This document shows, piece by piece, positions 1 through 5,220 of a stretch of DNA of 5,768 nucleotides. The translations under genes were made by a program, and so were the position numbers. Source of the DNA: Paracoccaceae bacterium (GTDB lineage Bacteria; Pseudomonadota; Alphaproteobacteria; Rhodobacterales; Rhodobacteraceae). The notes under the pieces were generated by a model that worked only from the letters and a program-made list of their open reading frames with translations, ran no database searches and had not been told where the DNA came from. The stretch is taken from contig RFUP01000163.1 in assembly GCA_009922885.1 (NCBI GenBank), positions 1 through 5,768 of the forward strand, read 5' to 3'. Numbering within the stretch: position 1 is the first letter of the stretch; each line of letters begins with the position of its first letter.

Positions 1-553
1 CTGGCCCAACCATTCCGGCAAGGCTCGCCGCTGCCACCAGCCGGAAATCCCGCTCTTTCGCGCCGATCAGCGCCACAGCTTGAGGTGGTAAGCCGCTGAA
101 TGTGGGGTGCAAGGCCGCGCGGATGCGACTCCAGCCATCGCCAAGAGGCGTGGGGGCGGCGTGGGTGAAGGGCAGGCCCGAGATTTCGCGCAGCTCTTCG
201 AGATAGTCCTCGGGCCGTTCCGCGTCGGGGGTTAGCGCCAGAAGGCGGCAGGCCTGCACTTGGGAGAGCTTCTCGCGCACCGGTTCCGGCATTTCGAGGC
301 GCCGTCCGAGCTTTAACCGCAGCCCTTCCGGCGTGAACAGGAACGCGCCGATGTCGCGCCCTCCCGTGCGTACGAGGCTCGCGTAATCGGCATAGCTGAT
401 CCCCAGTTCTTTCGCCCGCGCCAGCATCATCTTCACCACTTGCGGCGAGGGGGCTTTCTGGCTCGCTTTGGCCTGTCGCCACGCCGCCGCGCGCAGGGCA
501 AAGCCCGCTTCGGGAAAGGCGCTGCTGTTATGTCCGGGGCCAGGTGTGGGCAT
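1..553 (-). CDS. Unrecognised protein, N-terminal 184 residues (cut by left edge)
   Basis: Reading the minus strand from ATG at 553, the frame stays open for 184 codons to the window edge, so the C-terminus is missing. The start is supported by a GAGG Shine-Dalgarno (plus-strand 559-562) five bases upstream. The protein begins MPTPGPGHNSSAFPEAGFAL, then has a charged, probably helical stretch (about residues 25-55, including KMMLARAKELGISYADYASL), a segment with GGRDIGAFLFTPEGL (about 65-79), and further helical-looking, Arg/Glu-rich sequence. There is no signal peptide, membrane segment or catalytic motif I can name. The codons are GC-rich at third positions, like the neighbours, so it is very likely a real gene. 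It lies 121 bases downstream of the reductase gene on the same strand, with a weak hairpin between them, so co-transcription is uncertain. I do not recognise the family and assign no function. Confidence 0.72.
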   Translation of the reverse strand, partial: MPTPGPGHNSSAFPEAGFALRAAAWRQAKASQKAPSPQVVKMMLARAKELGISYADYASLVRTGGRDIGAFLFTPEGLRLKLGRRLEMPEPVREKLSQVQACRLLALTPDAERPEDYLEELREISGLPFTHAAPTPLGDGWSRIRAALHPTFSGLPPQAVALIGAKERDFRLVAAASLAGMVGP

Positions 554-617
554 GGGAACCTCTTCTCTGCCCAGAAGCCTCAGCAAATACGATTTGAACC
601 GTCAAGGAAATCAAACT

Positions 618-634
618 GGGCTTTGACAGAGCCC
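618..634 (-). terminator. Weak hairpin downstream of the reductase gene
   Basis: On the minus strand GGGCT-ctgtcaa-AGCCC forms a 5-bp stem with a 7-base loop, about 40 bases past the reductase stop. It is followed by AGTTTGATTTCC, which is only partly T-rich. It could attenuate or end the reductase transcript before the next minus-strand gene. The stem is short, so this is a tentative call. Confidence 0.22.
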
Positions 635-674
635 GACGGAGGTCGCTCAAATATTAGGCAGTTCTCGGCAGGCT

Positions 675-1841
675 TTATCGGCGAAAAAGCCCGCGGCGAT
701 ATGCGTGGGGCAGGCGCTTGAGCAGGGTCCAGACCAGTTCCGGATAGTCGCGCTCTCCGGCCATGAGCTCCATATAGGCGTGTTTCATGTTTTGCGAGTT
801 CTGGAAGGCGGATCGGAAGTGCCTTTCGAGGCGTGGATGGAAGAGCAGCGGGCGGAGCCTGGTGGCCCATCGAAGCGATCGGTGCAGGGGCCGCAACGCG
901 TCGCGATAGGCTGTGAGCGCTTTATCCGGATCGCCCGAGGCGAGGCTTTGCGCGGCGGCCAGTGCCGCCAGTTGCCCGCTTTTCATCGCGAAGGCGATTC
1001 CCTCTCCGGTAATCGGATCGACAAGGCCTGCCGCGTCGCCTGCGAGCAGCACAGCCCCTTGCCCCGGCGTTTTCCGGAAATCCCCGAAGGGGATGAAATG
1101 GCCTTTGTAGGCGCTTTCGGGGCAGTCTTGCCCGAGTTTCTGCAGATAGTCTCCCATGGCTGCCTTCATGTCAGCGTTCGCGGCCAGCAGCCCGCCCACT
1201 CCGATGGTTGTGCTTTGTGCTTTCGGAAAGGCCCAGCCATAGCCCCAATGCGCCGCACCGAAGTCGATCCGCACGGGCGCGTCAGGGGGCGAGGCGGGGG
1301 CTTCGATCTCCAGCCCGAATCCGATCCGCGCGTGATCGAAAGCGCTGCCAAAAATCTGCCGCGCGACGGCGCTGTTCACGCCATCGGCCCCGATCAGCAC
1401 ACGAAACCCAAGGTGCTGCCCATTAGGGAGCACAACCTCTTTTTTCTTCAGATCGAGCGCGGCGATCCGCGATCCGGTGAAATCTGCAACACCCGCCGCC
1501 GTGGCATGGCGGTAAAGCCCGTAATCGAGATCCCAGCGCATGGTGAGATAGAGCGGCGGCACATTGGTCAGCGTGCCCAAGTCTGTTTCGGCCTGCCAAA
1601 AGGAGACACTCGATTTCTCGATCATGGTTTCTGGCGGAGGGTTTTCGCCAAAAATCTCCTGATAATAAGACCTTGCGCGTCCCGTGAAGAGCCCGCCACA
1701 GAGTTTCTGGCGCGGAAAACGGGCCTTGTCGATCAGCGCGGTCTTAAGCCCCGCACGCGCGGCCGTGACCGCAGCCGCCCCGCCCGCAGGGCCGCAACCG
1801 ATCACGATCACATCGAAGACTAAGGGAGAATCCTGTGCCAA
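675..1841 (-). CDS. Geranylgeranyl reductase family FAD-dependent oxidoreductase
   Basis: The 388-residue product belongs to the geranylgeranyl reductase/FixC-like flavoprotein family (COG0644-type), whose members reduce double bonds of isoprenoid chains or act as related FAD oxidoreductases. Visible marks are the N-terminal dinucleotide-binding fold DVIVIGCGPAGG (residues 10-21, GxGxxG), the family signature PRQKLCGG (43-50), GADGVNS (151-157), YGWAFPK (201-207) and the FAD-binding GDAAGLVDPITGEGI (268-282). Length is normal for the family. The start is inferred: the only in-frame upstream candidates (TTG at 1958, CTG at 1880) lie inside the tRNA or lack support, while TTG at 1841 has AGGAG ten bases upstream and puts nine residues before the FAD fold. 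It is transcribed in the same direction as the tRNA-Thr gene, 72 bases after it. No carotenoid or bacteriochlorophyll genes are nearby, so calling it bchP is not justified; the substrate is unknown. Confidence 0.88.
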   Translation of the reverse strand: MAQDSPLVFDVIVIGCGPAGGAAAVTAARAGLKTALIDKARFPRQKLCGGLFTGRARSYYQEIFGENPPPETMIEKSSVSFWQAETDLGTLTNVPPLYLTMRWDLDYGLYRHATAAGVADFTGSRIAALDLKKKEVVLPNGQHLGFRVLIGADGVNSAVARQIFGSAFDHARIGFGLEIEAPASPPDAPVRIDFGAAHWGYGWAFPKAQSTTIGVGGLLAANADMKAAMGDYLQKLGQDCPESAYKGHFIPFGDFRKTPGQGAVLLAGDAAGLVDPITGEGIAFAMKSGQLAALAAAQSLASGDPDKALTAYRDALRPLHRSLRWATRLRPLLFHPRLERHFRSAFQNSQNMKHAYMELMAGERDYPELVWTLLKRLPHAYRRGLFRR

Positions 1842-1851
1842 AACAGCTCTG

Positions 1852-1856
1852 CTCCT
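1852..1856 (-). promoter_or_regulatory. Shine-Dalgarno AGGAG deciding the TTG start of the reductase
   Basis: AGGAG on the minus strand stands ten bases before TTG at 1841. No in-frame ATG exists between the tRNA and the FAD-binding fold, and the only other downstream candidates are GTG codons inside the first beta strand. This site is therefore the main support for a TTG start. The spacing is slightly long. Confidence 0.55.
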
Positions 1857-1871
1857 GCGCCACGCATAATG

Positions 1872-1900
1872 GAGATACAGGCGATTGGCGCTGTGCTCAA
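1872..1900 (-). promoter_or_regulatory. Possible promoter for the reductase gene
   Basis: In the 72-base gap between tRNA-Thr and the reductase, the minus strand reads TTGAGC (plus 1895-1900), a 17-base spacer, then TATCTC (plus 1872-1877). The -35 matches 4 of 6 and the -10 only 3 of 6 consensus bases. The alternative is read-through from the tRNA promoter, since no terminator is visible after the tRNA. Confidence 0.22.
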
Positions 1901-1913
1901 CGGGAGGGGAGGA

Positions 1914-1988
<75 letters not shown>

Positions 1989-2000
1989 GAACCGTTTCGT

Positions 2001-2028
2001 GGGGCGCTGATTAGACTCAATCTGCCCC
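2001..2028. repeat. Imperfect inverted repeat between tRNA-Thr and the murA operon
   Basis: The plus strand reads GGGGC-gct-GATT-agactc-AATC-t-GCCCC. Two pairs of complementary arms (5 and 4 bp) are nested around a 6-base centre, with an asymmetric internal loop. It lies in the 91-base gap that must hold both the tRNA promoter and the promoter of the divergent operon, and it overlaps the proposed tRNA -10. No T-run follows on either strand, so it is not an obvious terminator. It may be an operator, a leader hairpin, or chance. Confidence 0.3.
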
Positions 2029-2037
2029 CCGCGCAAG
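2010..2037 (-). promoter_or_regulatory. Possible promoter of tRNA-Thr
   Basis: Upstream of the tRNA the minus strand contains TCTAAT (plus 2010-2015, 5 of 6 matches to the -10 consensus) with CTTGCG (plus 2032-2037) 16 bases further upstream as a weak -35. Transcription would start near 2003, about 15 bases before the mature 5' end. The -10 is convincing and the -35 is not. Confidence 0.33.
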
Positions 2038-2079
2038 GGCAATCTGGACGCAATTTATCACCTCCTGTATGAGGACCGT

Positions 2080-2265
2080 ATGACAGGCAAATCGACAGGC
2101 AAGGCAACCAGCGCGGGAACCACCCGCGAAGACCGATTGAAAGCGGCGCTCAAGGCCAATATGGCCCGTCGCAAGGCGCAGGCGCGCGCACGTGCCTCCG
2201 CTGCCGAGGATGAGGCGCAAACTGATCTTGCCCCCGTGCAGGACAATACCGAGAGGCAGGACTGA
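2080..2265 (+). CDS. Small basic protein coupled to murA
   Basis: A 61-residue ORF starting at ATG 2080, with GAGG (2071-2074) five bases upstream as ribosome binding site. Its TGA stop (2263-2265) overlaps the murA ATG by one base, indicating translational coupling and arguing that it is really expressed. Residues about 16-40 (REDRLKAALKANMARRKAQA and on) are rich in Lys, Arg and Ala and should form a long basic helix. The remainder is acidic (AAEDEAQTD) and probably disordered. There is no signal peptide or membrane segment. The composition would suit a nucleic-acid-binding or ribosome-associated protein, but that is inference from charge alone. I have a general impression that similar short ORFs precede murA in Rhodobacterales; no named function is known to me. 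Confidence 0.8.
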   Translation: MTGKSTGKATSAGTTREDRLKAALKANMARRKAQARARASAAEDEAQTDLAPVQDNTERQD

Positions 2266-3533
2266 TGGATTCGATCATCGTAACGGGCAATGGCCCCCTC
2301 AATGGCCAGATTCCGATCGCGGGCGCAAAGAACGCCTGCCTCACGCTGATGCCCGCCACGCTCCTCTCGGAAGAACCGCTGACGCTGACCAACGCGCCGC
2401 GCCTTTCCGATATCCGCACCATGACCACACTTCTGCGCTCGCTTGGCGCAGAGGTTTCGACACTGCAGGATGGCAAGGTCTTGGCGATGGCGAGCCATGG
2501 CGAGATCAACCCCGTGGCGGATTACGATATCGTGCGCAAAATGCGCGCCTCGAACCTTGTGCTCGGCCCGCTTCTGGCGCGGCTTGGCCATGCGGTTGTG
2601 TCGCTGCCCGGCGGCTGCGCGATTGGCGCGCGCCCGATGGACATCCATATCGACGCGCTGACGGCCTTGGGGGCCGAGATCGAGCTGAAGGAAGGCTACC
2701 TCCACGCCACCACGAAAGGTGGCTTGAAAGGCGCGGTGCATGAAATGCGCTTCGCTTCGGTGGGGGCGACCGAGAACTTCCTGATGGCAGCAACGCTCGC
2801 CAAGGGCACGAGTGTGCTGAAGAACGCGGCACGCGAGCCGGAAATCGTCGATCTGGCGAATTGCCTGCGGAAAATGGGTGCGCAGATCGAAGGCGATGGC
2901 ACCTCGACCATCGAAATTCAGGGCGTTGATCGCCTGCACGGCGCGACCCACCCGGTCGTGACGGACCGGATCGAGCTTGGCACCTATATGCTGGCGCCTG
3001 CGATTTGCGGTGGTGAAGTGGAATGCTTGGGCGGGCGGATCGAGCTTGTGGGCGCCTTCTGCGAGAAACTCGACGCCGCGGGCATCGACGTGGAGGAAAC
3101 CGCGCGGGGGCTGAAAGTGCGCCGCCGGGGTGACCGTCTGCGTGCCGTCGATGTAGTGACCGAACCCTTCCCCGGTTTCCCGACCGATTTGCAGGCCCAG
3201 ATGATGGCGCTTCTCTGCACGGCAGAAGGCGCGAGCGTGCTGGAAGAGAAAATCTTCGAGAATCGCTTCATGCATGCGCCGGAACTGATGCGCATGGGCG
3301 CCAAGATCGAGGTGCATGGCGGGCATGCCAAGGTCACGGGTGTGAACCGCCTCAAAGGCGCGCCTGTGATGGCCACGGACCTGCGCGCCTCGGTGTCTTT
3401 GATCCTCGCAGGGCTTGCGGCGGAAGGCGAAACCATCGTCAACCGCGTCTATCACCTTGATCGGGGCTACGAGCGTGTCGAAGACAAACTGCGCGCCGTC
3501 GGTGCCAAGATCGAACGGATTTCGGGGCAATGA
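2265..3533 (+). CDS. murA: UDP-N-acetylglucosamine 1-carboxyvinyltransferase (MurA)
   Basis: Cytoplasmic enzyme of the first committed peptidoglycan step: it transfers enolpyruvate from phosphoenolpyruvate to UDP-N-acetylglucosamine. The 422 residues match the usual length (419 in E. coli). Recognisable positions are K22-N23 in AGAKNACL, the catalytic loop PGGCAIGARP with Cys118 (equivalent to E. coli Cys115) and Arg123, Asp308 in FPTDLQAQ (E. coli Asp305), and Arg400 in HLDRGYERVEDKL (E. coli Arg397). A constant offset of three residues suggests a nearly gap-free alignment. The catalytic Cys means it should be fosfomycin-sensitive in type, unlike enzymes carrying Asp here. AGAGG (2252-2256) lies eight bases before the ATG. 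The gene overlaps the small upstream ORF by one base and the DUF2948 gene by four, so the three are very likely one operon. Confidence 0.98.
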   Translation: MDSIIVTGNGPLNGQIPIAGAKNACLTLMPATLLSEEPLTLTNAPRLSDIRTMTTLLRSLGAEVSTLQDGKVLAMASHGEINPVADYDIVRKMRASNLVLGPLLARLGHAVVSLPGGCAIGARPMDIHIDALTALGAEIELKEGYLHATTKGGLKGAVHEMRFASVGATENFLMAATLAKGTSVLKNAAREPEIVDLANCLRKMGAQIEGDGTSTIEIQGVDRLHGATHPVVTDRIELGTYMLAPAICGGEVECLGGRIELVGAFCEKLDAAGIDVEETARGLKVRRRGDRLRAVDVVTEPFPGFPTDLQAQMMALLCTAEGASVLEEKIFENRFMHAPELMRMGAKIEVHGGHAKVTGVNRLKGAPVMATDLRASVSLILAGLAAEGETIVNRVYHLDRGYERVEDKLRAVGAKIERISGQ

Positions 3534-4003
3534 CCGAAGACGCACGGTTCGAAGACGGGCGGGAAACGCCGCTGAACCTCGGAGCCTTTGACGAGGAGGA
3601 TCTGAAGATCCTTTCGGCCTTGGTGCAGGATGCGGTTTTTCCGGCGGTCGAAATGCAGTGGCGGGCGAAAGAACGCCGTTTCGCGCTCTTACTCAATCGC
3701 TTCCGCTGGGAGGATCAGGGGCAGACGCGCCACGGCGCCGAGCGCGTGCAATCGGTTCTGAGTTTCGCAACGGTCACGGCGGTTTCCTCCTCGGGGATCG
3801 ACCGTTCTGAAAAGGAAACCGTGCTCTCGCTTCTGGCCATCGAGTGGCATCCCGGTGCGGAAGCACCAGAAGGCGACATCCACCTGGTGCTGGCAGGCGA
3901 TGGCGTGATCCGGCTCCGCGTGGAAGCCATCGAAGCCACCCTCAAGGATGTGACCCGCCCTTACAAGGCGCCGTCCCGTCGGGCCCCTGATCACGACCTT
4001 TAA
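3530..4003 (+). CDS. DUF2948 family protein
   Basis: The 157-residue product fits the DUF2948 family of alphaproteobacteria, of unknown function. Typical features are the N-terminal block PLNLGAFDEEDLKILSALVQ (residues 14-33), then DAVFPAVEMQW, RRFALLLNRFRWED (about 49-62) and a C-terminal beta-rich part with IHLVLAGDGVIRLRVEAIEA. It has no signal peptide or membrane segment and should be cytoplasmic. Its ATG overlaps the murA stop (ATGA at 3530-3533), with only a weak GGGG upstream, so translation probably depends on ribosomes finishing murA. This coupling is the only functional clue and points to cell-envelope or growth-linked expression, not to a proven role. No T-rich terminator follows directly; two hairpins lie further on before the convergent gene. 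Confidence 0.9.
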   Translation: MTEDARFEDGRETPLNLGAFDEEDLKILSALVQDAVFPAVEMQWRAKERRFALLLNRFRWEDQGQTRHGAERVQSVLSFATVTAVSSSGIDRSEKETVLSLLAIEWHPGAEAPEGDIHLVLAGDGVIRLRVEAIEATLKDVTRPYKAPSRRAPDHDL

Positions 4004-4041
4004 GCCGCGCCCTTACTTTCTCTTTAAACAAATATCCAAAA

Positions 4042-4068
4042 TCCCGAGACGGCAGCCCCGCTGCCGTC
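4042..4068 (-). terminator. Hairpin terminator of the metallopeptidase gene
   Basis: GACGGCAGC (4048-4056) and GCTGCCGTC (4060-4068) make a perfect 9-bp stem with a 3-base loop. Read on the minus strand it is followed by TCGGGATTTTGGATATTTG, a moderately T-rich tail. It sits about 35 bases past the metallopeptidase stop. On the plus strand no T-run follows, so for the murA operon it is at best a weak or factor-dependent stop. A smaller GCGGC-gca-GCCGC hairpin lies at 4082-4094. Confidence 0.5.
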
Positions 4069-4103
4069 GAGACAGGCTCTTGCGGCGCAGCCGCGCAATG
4101 GGA

Positions 4104-4493
4104 TCAGTCCATCCAAGGGGCCACACGGGCGATCTCGTCGTCGGACCAGCCAAAATGATGCGCGAATTCGTGGATCGTGACATGGGCGATCAGGTCGTCA
4201 AGCTCGACGTCGTCTCTCTCTTCCCATTCCGCAAGGATAGGCTCGCGGAAAAGCCAGATCACATCCGGGGAGATTTCAGGGAAATCGAGGCTCTTTTCGG
4301 GAAGCGGCACGCCTTCGTAGAGGCCTGTGAGTTCGGACGCGTCTTCGATCTCCAAATCGTCCAGCATCTCGTCTGACGGCCATTCCGCGACGCGGATCAA
4401 GACGGCTTCGGCCATCACGCGGAAGGCGGCGGGAAAGGCAAGGAAGGTGCGGCGGGCGACTTTGTCGAAATAGGCGGCGTCGGGATGAGTCAT
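4104..4493 (-). CDS. Zincin-like metallopeptidase family protein
   Basis: The 129-residue protein matches the small zincin-like family (Zincin_1, formerly DUF1025; COG3824-type), predicted zinc-dependent peptidases of unknown substrate. The key motif is HVTIHEFAHHFGWSDDEI near the C-terminus: HExxH with the following His and the conserved HHFG-x-S/D-D. Upstream are a helical N-terminus and the acidic middle part typical of the family, including PEISPDVIWLFREPIL. There is no signal peptide, so it is probably cytoplasmic. ATG at 4493 is chosen because the protein then starts MTHPDAAYFDKVARRTF. A 14-residue extension from TTG at 4535 is open but has no ribosome binding site and odd sequence. No Shine-Dalgarno precedes the ATG either; a good -10 hexamer ends four bases before it, suggesting a leaderless message. 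It is convergent with DUF2948 and divergent from the oxygenase gene. Confidence 0.9.
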   Translation of the reverse strand: MTHPDAAYFDKVARRTFLAFPAAFRVMAEAVLIRVAEWPSDEMLDDLEIEDASELTGLYEGVPLPEKSLDFPEISPDVIWLFREPILAEWEERDDVELDDLIAHVTIHEFAHHFGWSDDEIARVAPWMD

Positions 4494-4497
4494 GGTT

Positions 4498-4527
4498 ATG
4501 ATATGGCGGTTTCGGGCCCGATTGCAA
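4498..4527 (-). promoter_or_regulatory. Probable promoter giving a leaderless metallopeptidase mRNA
   Basis: The minus strand reads TTGCAA (plus 4522-4527), an 18-base spacer, then TATCAT (plus 4498-4503, 5 of 6 consensus matches). Only AACC separates this -10 from the ATG at 4493, so the expected start point falls on or next to the initiation codon. The lack of any ribosome binding site agrees with this. Confidence 0.42.
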
Positions 4528-4537
4528 AGTGCCAATC
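4520..4537. repeat. Short dyad GATTG-N8-CAATC between divergent genes
   Basis: Five-base complementary arms (4520-4524 and 4533-4537) flank an 8-base centre. The dyad covers TTGCAA at 4522-4527, which is self-complementary and could serve as -35 for both directions: leftward with TATCAT, and rightward with a weak TATCGG at 4545-4550, 17 bases away. Palindromes CGGGCCCG (4513-4520) and CCCGGG (4537-4542) border it. It may be an operator for both genes, but the arms are short. Confidence 0.3.
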
Positions 4538-4582
4538 CCGGGTGTATCGGCCAGCATCTCTTCCCTCATTTCGGTTGTTCGA

Positions 4583-5134
4583 ATGATCACCATTCACTCT
4601 ACCCCTGCGGCGTTCAGCCTTGCTGAGTGTGACCGCATTCTCGAGATCGTGCGGGCTGAAAAGGCGCGCGATGCCAAGCTTGTTGGTCAGAATAAGAACC
4701 ACGACATCCGCCGCGCCGATCTTGTCTGGCTGGACGAGATAGAGGAGGCGGCTTGGGTGATGGACCGGATCGTCGATCTGGTGGCGGAGGCGAACCGCGA
4801 GACCTATGATTTCGCGATCACCGATTTCGCGGAAAGCGCGCAGGTGGCACGTTACGGGGCGGAGCGGCAGGGGCATTTCGACTGGCATTCCGATATCGGG
4901 GACGGGCATATCGCAAGCCGCCGGAAACTGACGATGGTGGTGCAGCTTTCCGAGCCTGCGGATTATGAGGGCGGGCTGCTGGAGGTCATGCCGTCGAATG
5001 CGGTTGTGACAGCTGAAACGGCGCGGGGCACGGCGACGTTTTTCCCCTCCTACCTCTTGCATCGCGTCACGCCTGTGACGGCTGGCGAACGGTTTTCGCT
5101 GACGATCTGGGCGCATGGCCCGCGCTTTCGCTAA
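4583..5134 (+). CDS. 2-oxoglutarate/Fe(II)-dependent oxygenase (PKHD/prolyl-4-hydroxylase-like)
   Basis: The 183-residue product is a cupin-fold 2OG-Fe(II) oxygenase of the prolyl-4-hydroxylase alpha-subunit type, close in style to PKHD-type hydroxylases such as YbiX/PiuC. The iron-binding triad is visible as H102 and D104 in HFDWHSDIG and H160 in SYLLHRVTPV; R170 in GERFSLTIW is the expected 2-oxoglutarate carboxylate ligand. RKLTMVVQLSEPADYEGG is the usual core strand and gives the GG before the beta-turn. The substrate is unknown. It is shorter than PKHD enzymes (about 225), lacking their C-terminal extension. ATG 4583 is preferred since it begins MITIHSTPAAFSLAEC, where the fold starts; GTG at 4529 would add 18 residues without support. 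No clear Shine-Dalgarno precedes either start. The gene stands alone between a divergent metallopeptidase and a strong terminator. Confidence 0.9.
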   Translation: MITIHSTPAAFSLAECDRILEIVRAEKARDAKLVGQNKNHDIRRADLVWLDEIEEAAWVMDRIVDLVAEANRETYDFAITDFAESAQVARYGAERQGHFDWHSDIGDGHIASRRKLTMVVQLSEPADYEGGLLEVMPSNAVVTAETARGTATFFPSYLLHRVTPVTAGERFSLTIWAHGPRFR

Positions 5135-5156
5135 GGTTTTCAGGCATTGAAAAGGA

Positions 5157-5190
5157 AAGCCCCCGCCCATTCGGGCGGGGGCTTCTTTTT
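5157..5190. terminator. Bidirectional intrinsic terminator
   Basis: AAGCCCCCGCCC (5157-5168), loop ATTC, and GGGCGGGGGCTT (5173-5184) form a perfect 12-bp GC-rich stem. On the plus strand it is followed by CTTTTTG, 22 bases after the oxygenase stop. On the minus strand it is followed by TCCTTTTC, 36 bases after the hydrolase stop. It can therefore end transcripts of both convergent genes. Confidence 0.93.
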
Positions 5191-5220
5191 GTGCCGCGAC
5201 AGGGAGGACGCGGCCAAAAA

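Noticed and set aside
440..721. A 93-codon plus-strand open frame at the left
   Set aside because: It lies opposite the start of the minus-strand unknown gene, which has a good ribosome binding site, and crosses the intergenic gap; the product is Arg/Gly-rich.
705..1823. A 372-codon open frame on the plus strand, opposite the reductase
   Set aside because: Same codon-aligned mirror effect. It starts at GTG without a ribosome binding site and encodes low-information Arg/Pro/Gly-rich sequence; the reductase frame carries clear FAD motifs.
2058..3545. A 495-codon open frame on the minus strand, opposite murA
   Set aside because: It is codon-aligned with murA. In this GC-rich genome the codons TTA, CTA and TCA, which would give antisense stops, are rare, so long mirror frames arise by default. 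The product is His/Arg-rich with no recognisable motif, while murA is certain.
4004..4103. Two hairpins in tandem as a possible small RNA gene or REP-like repeat
   Set aside because: Their position between convergent genes and the T-rich tail on the minus strand fit termination. There is no promoter next to them and no second copy in the window.
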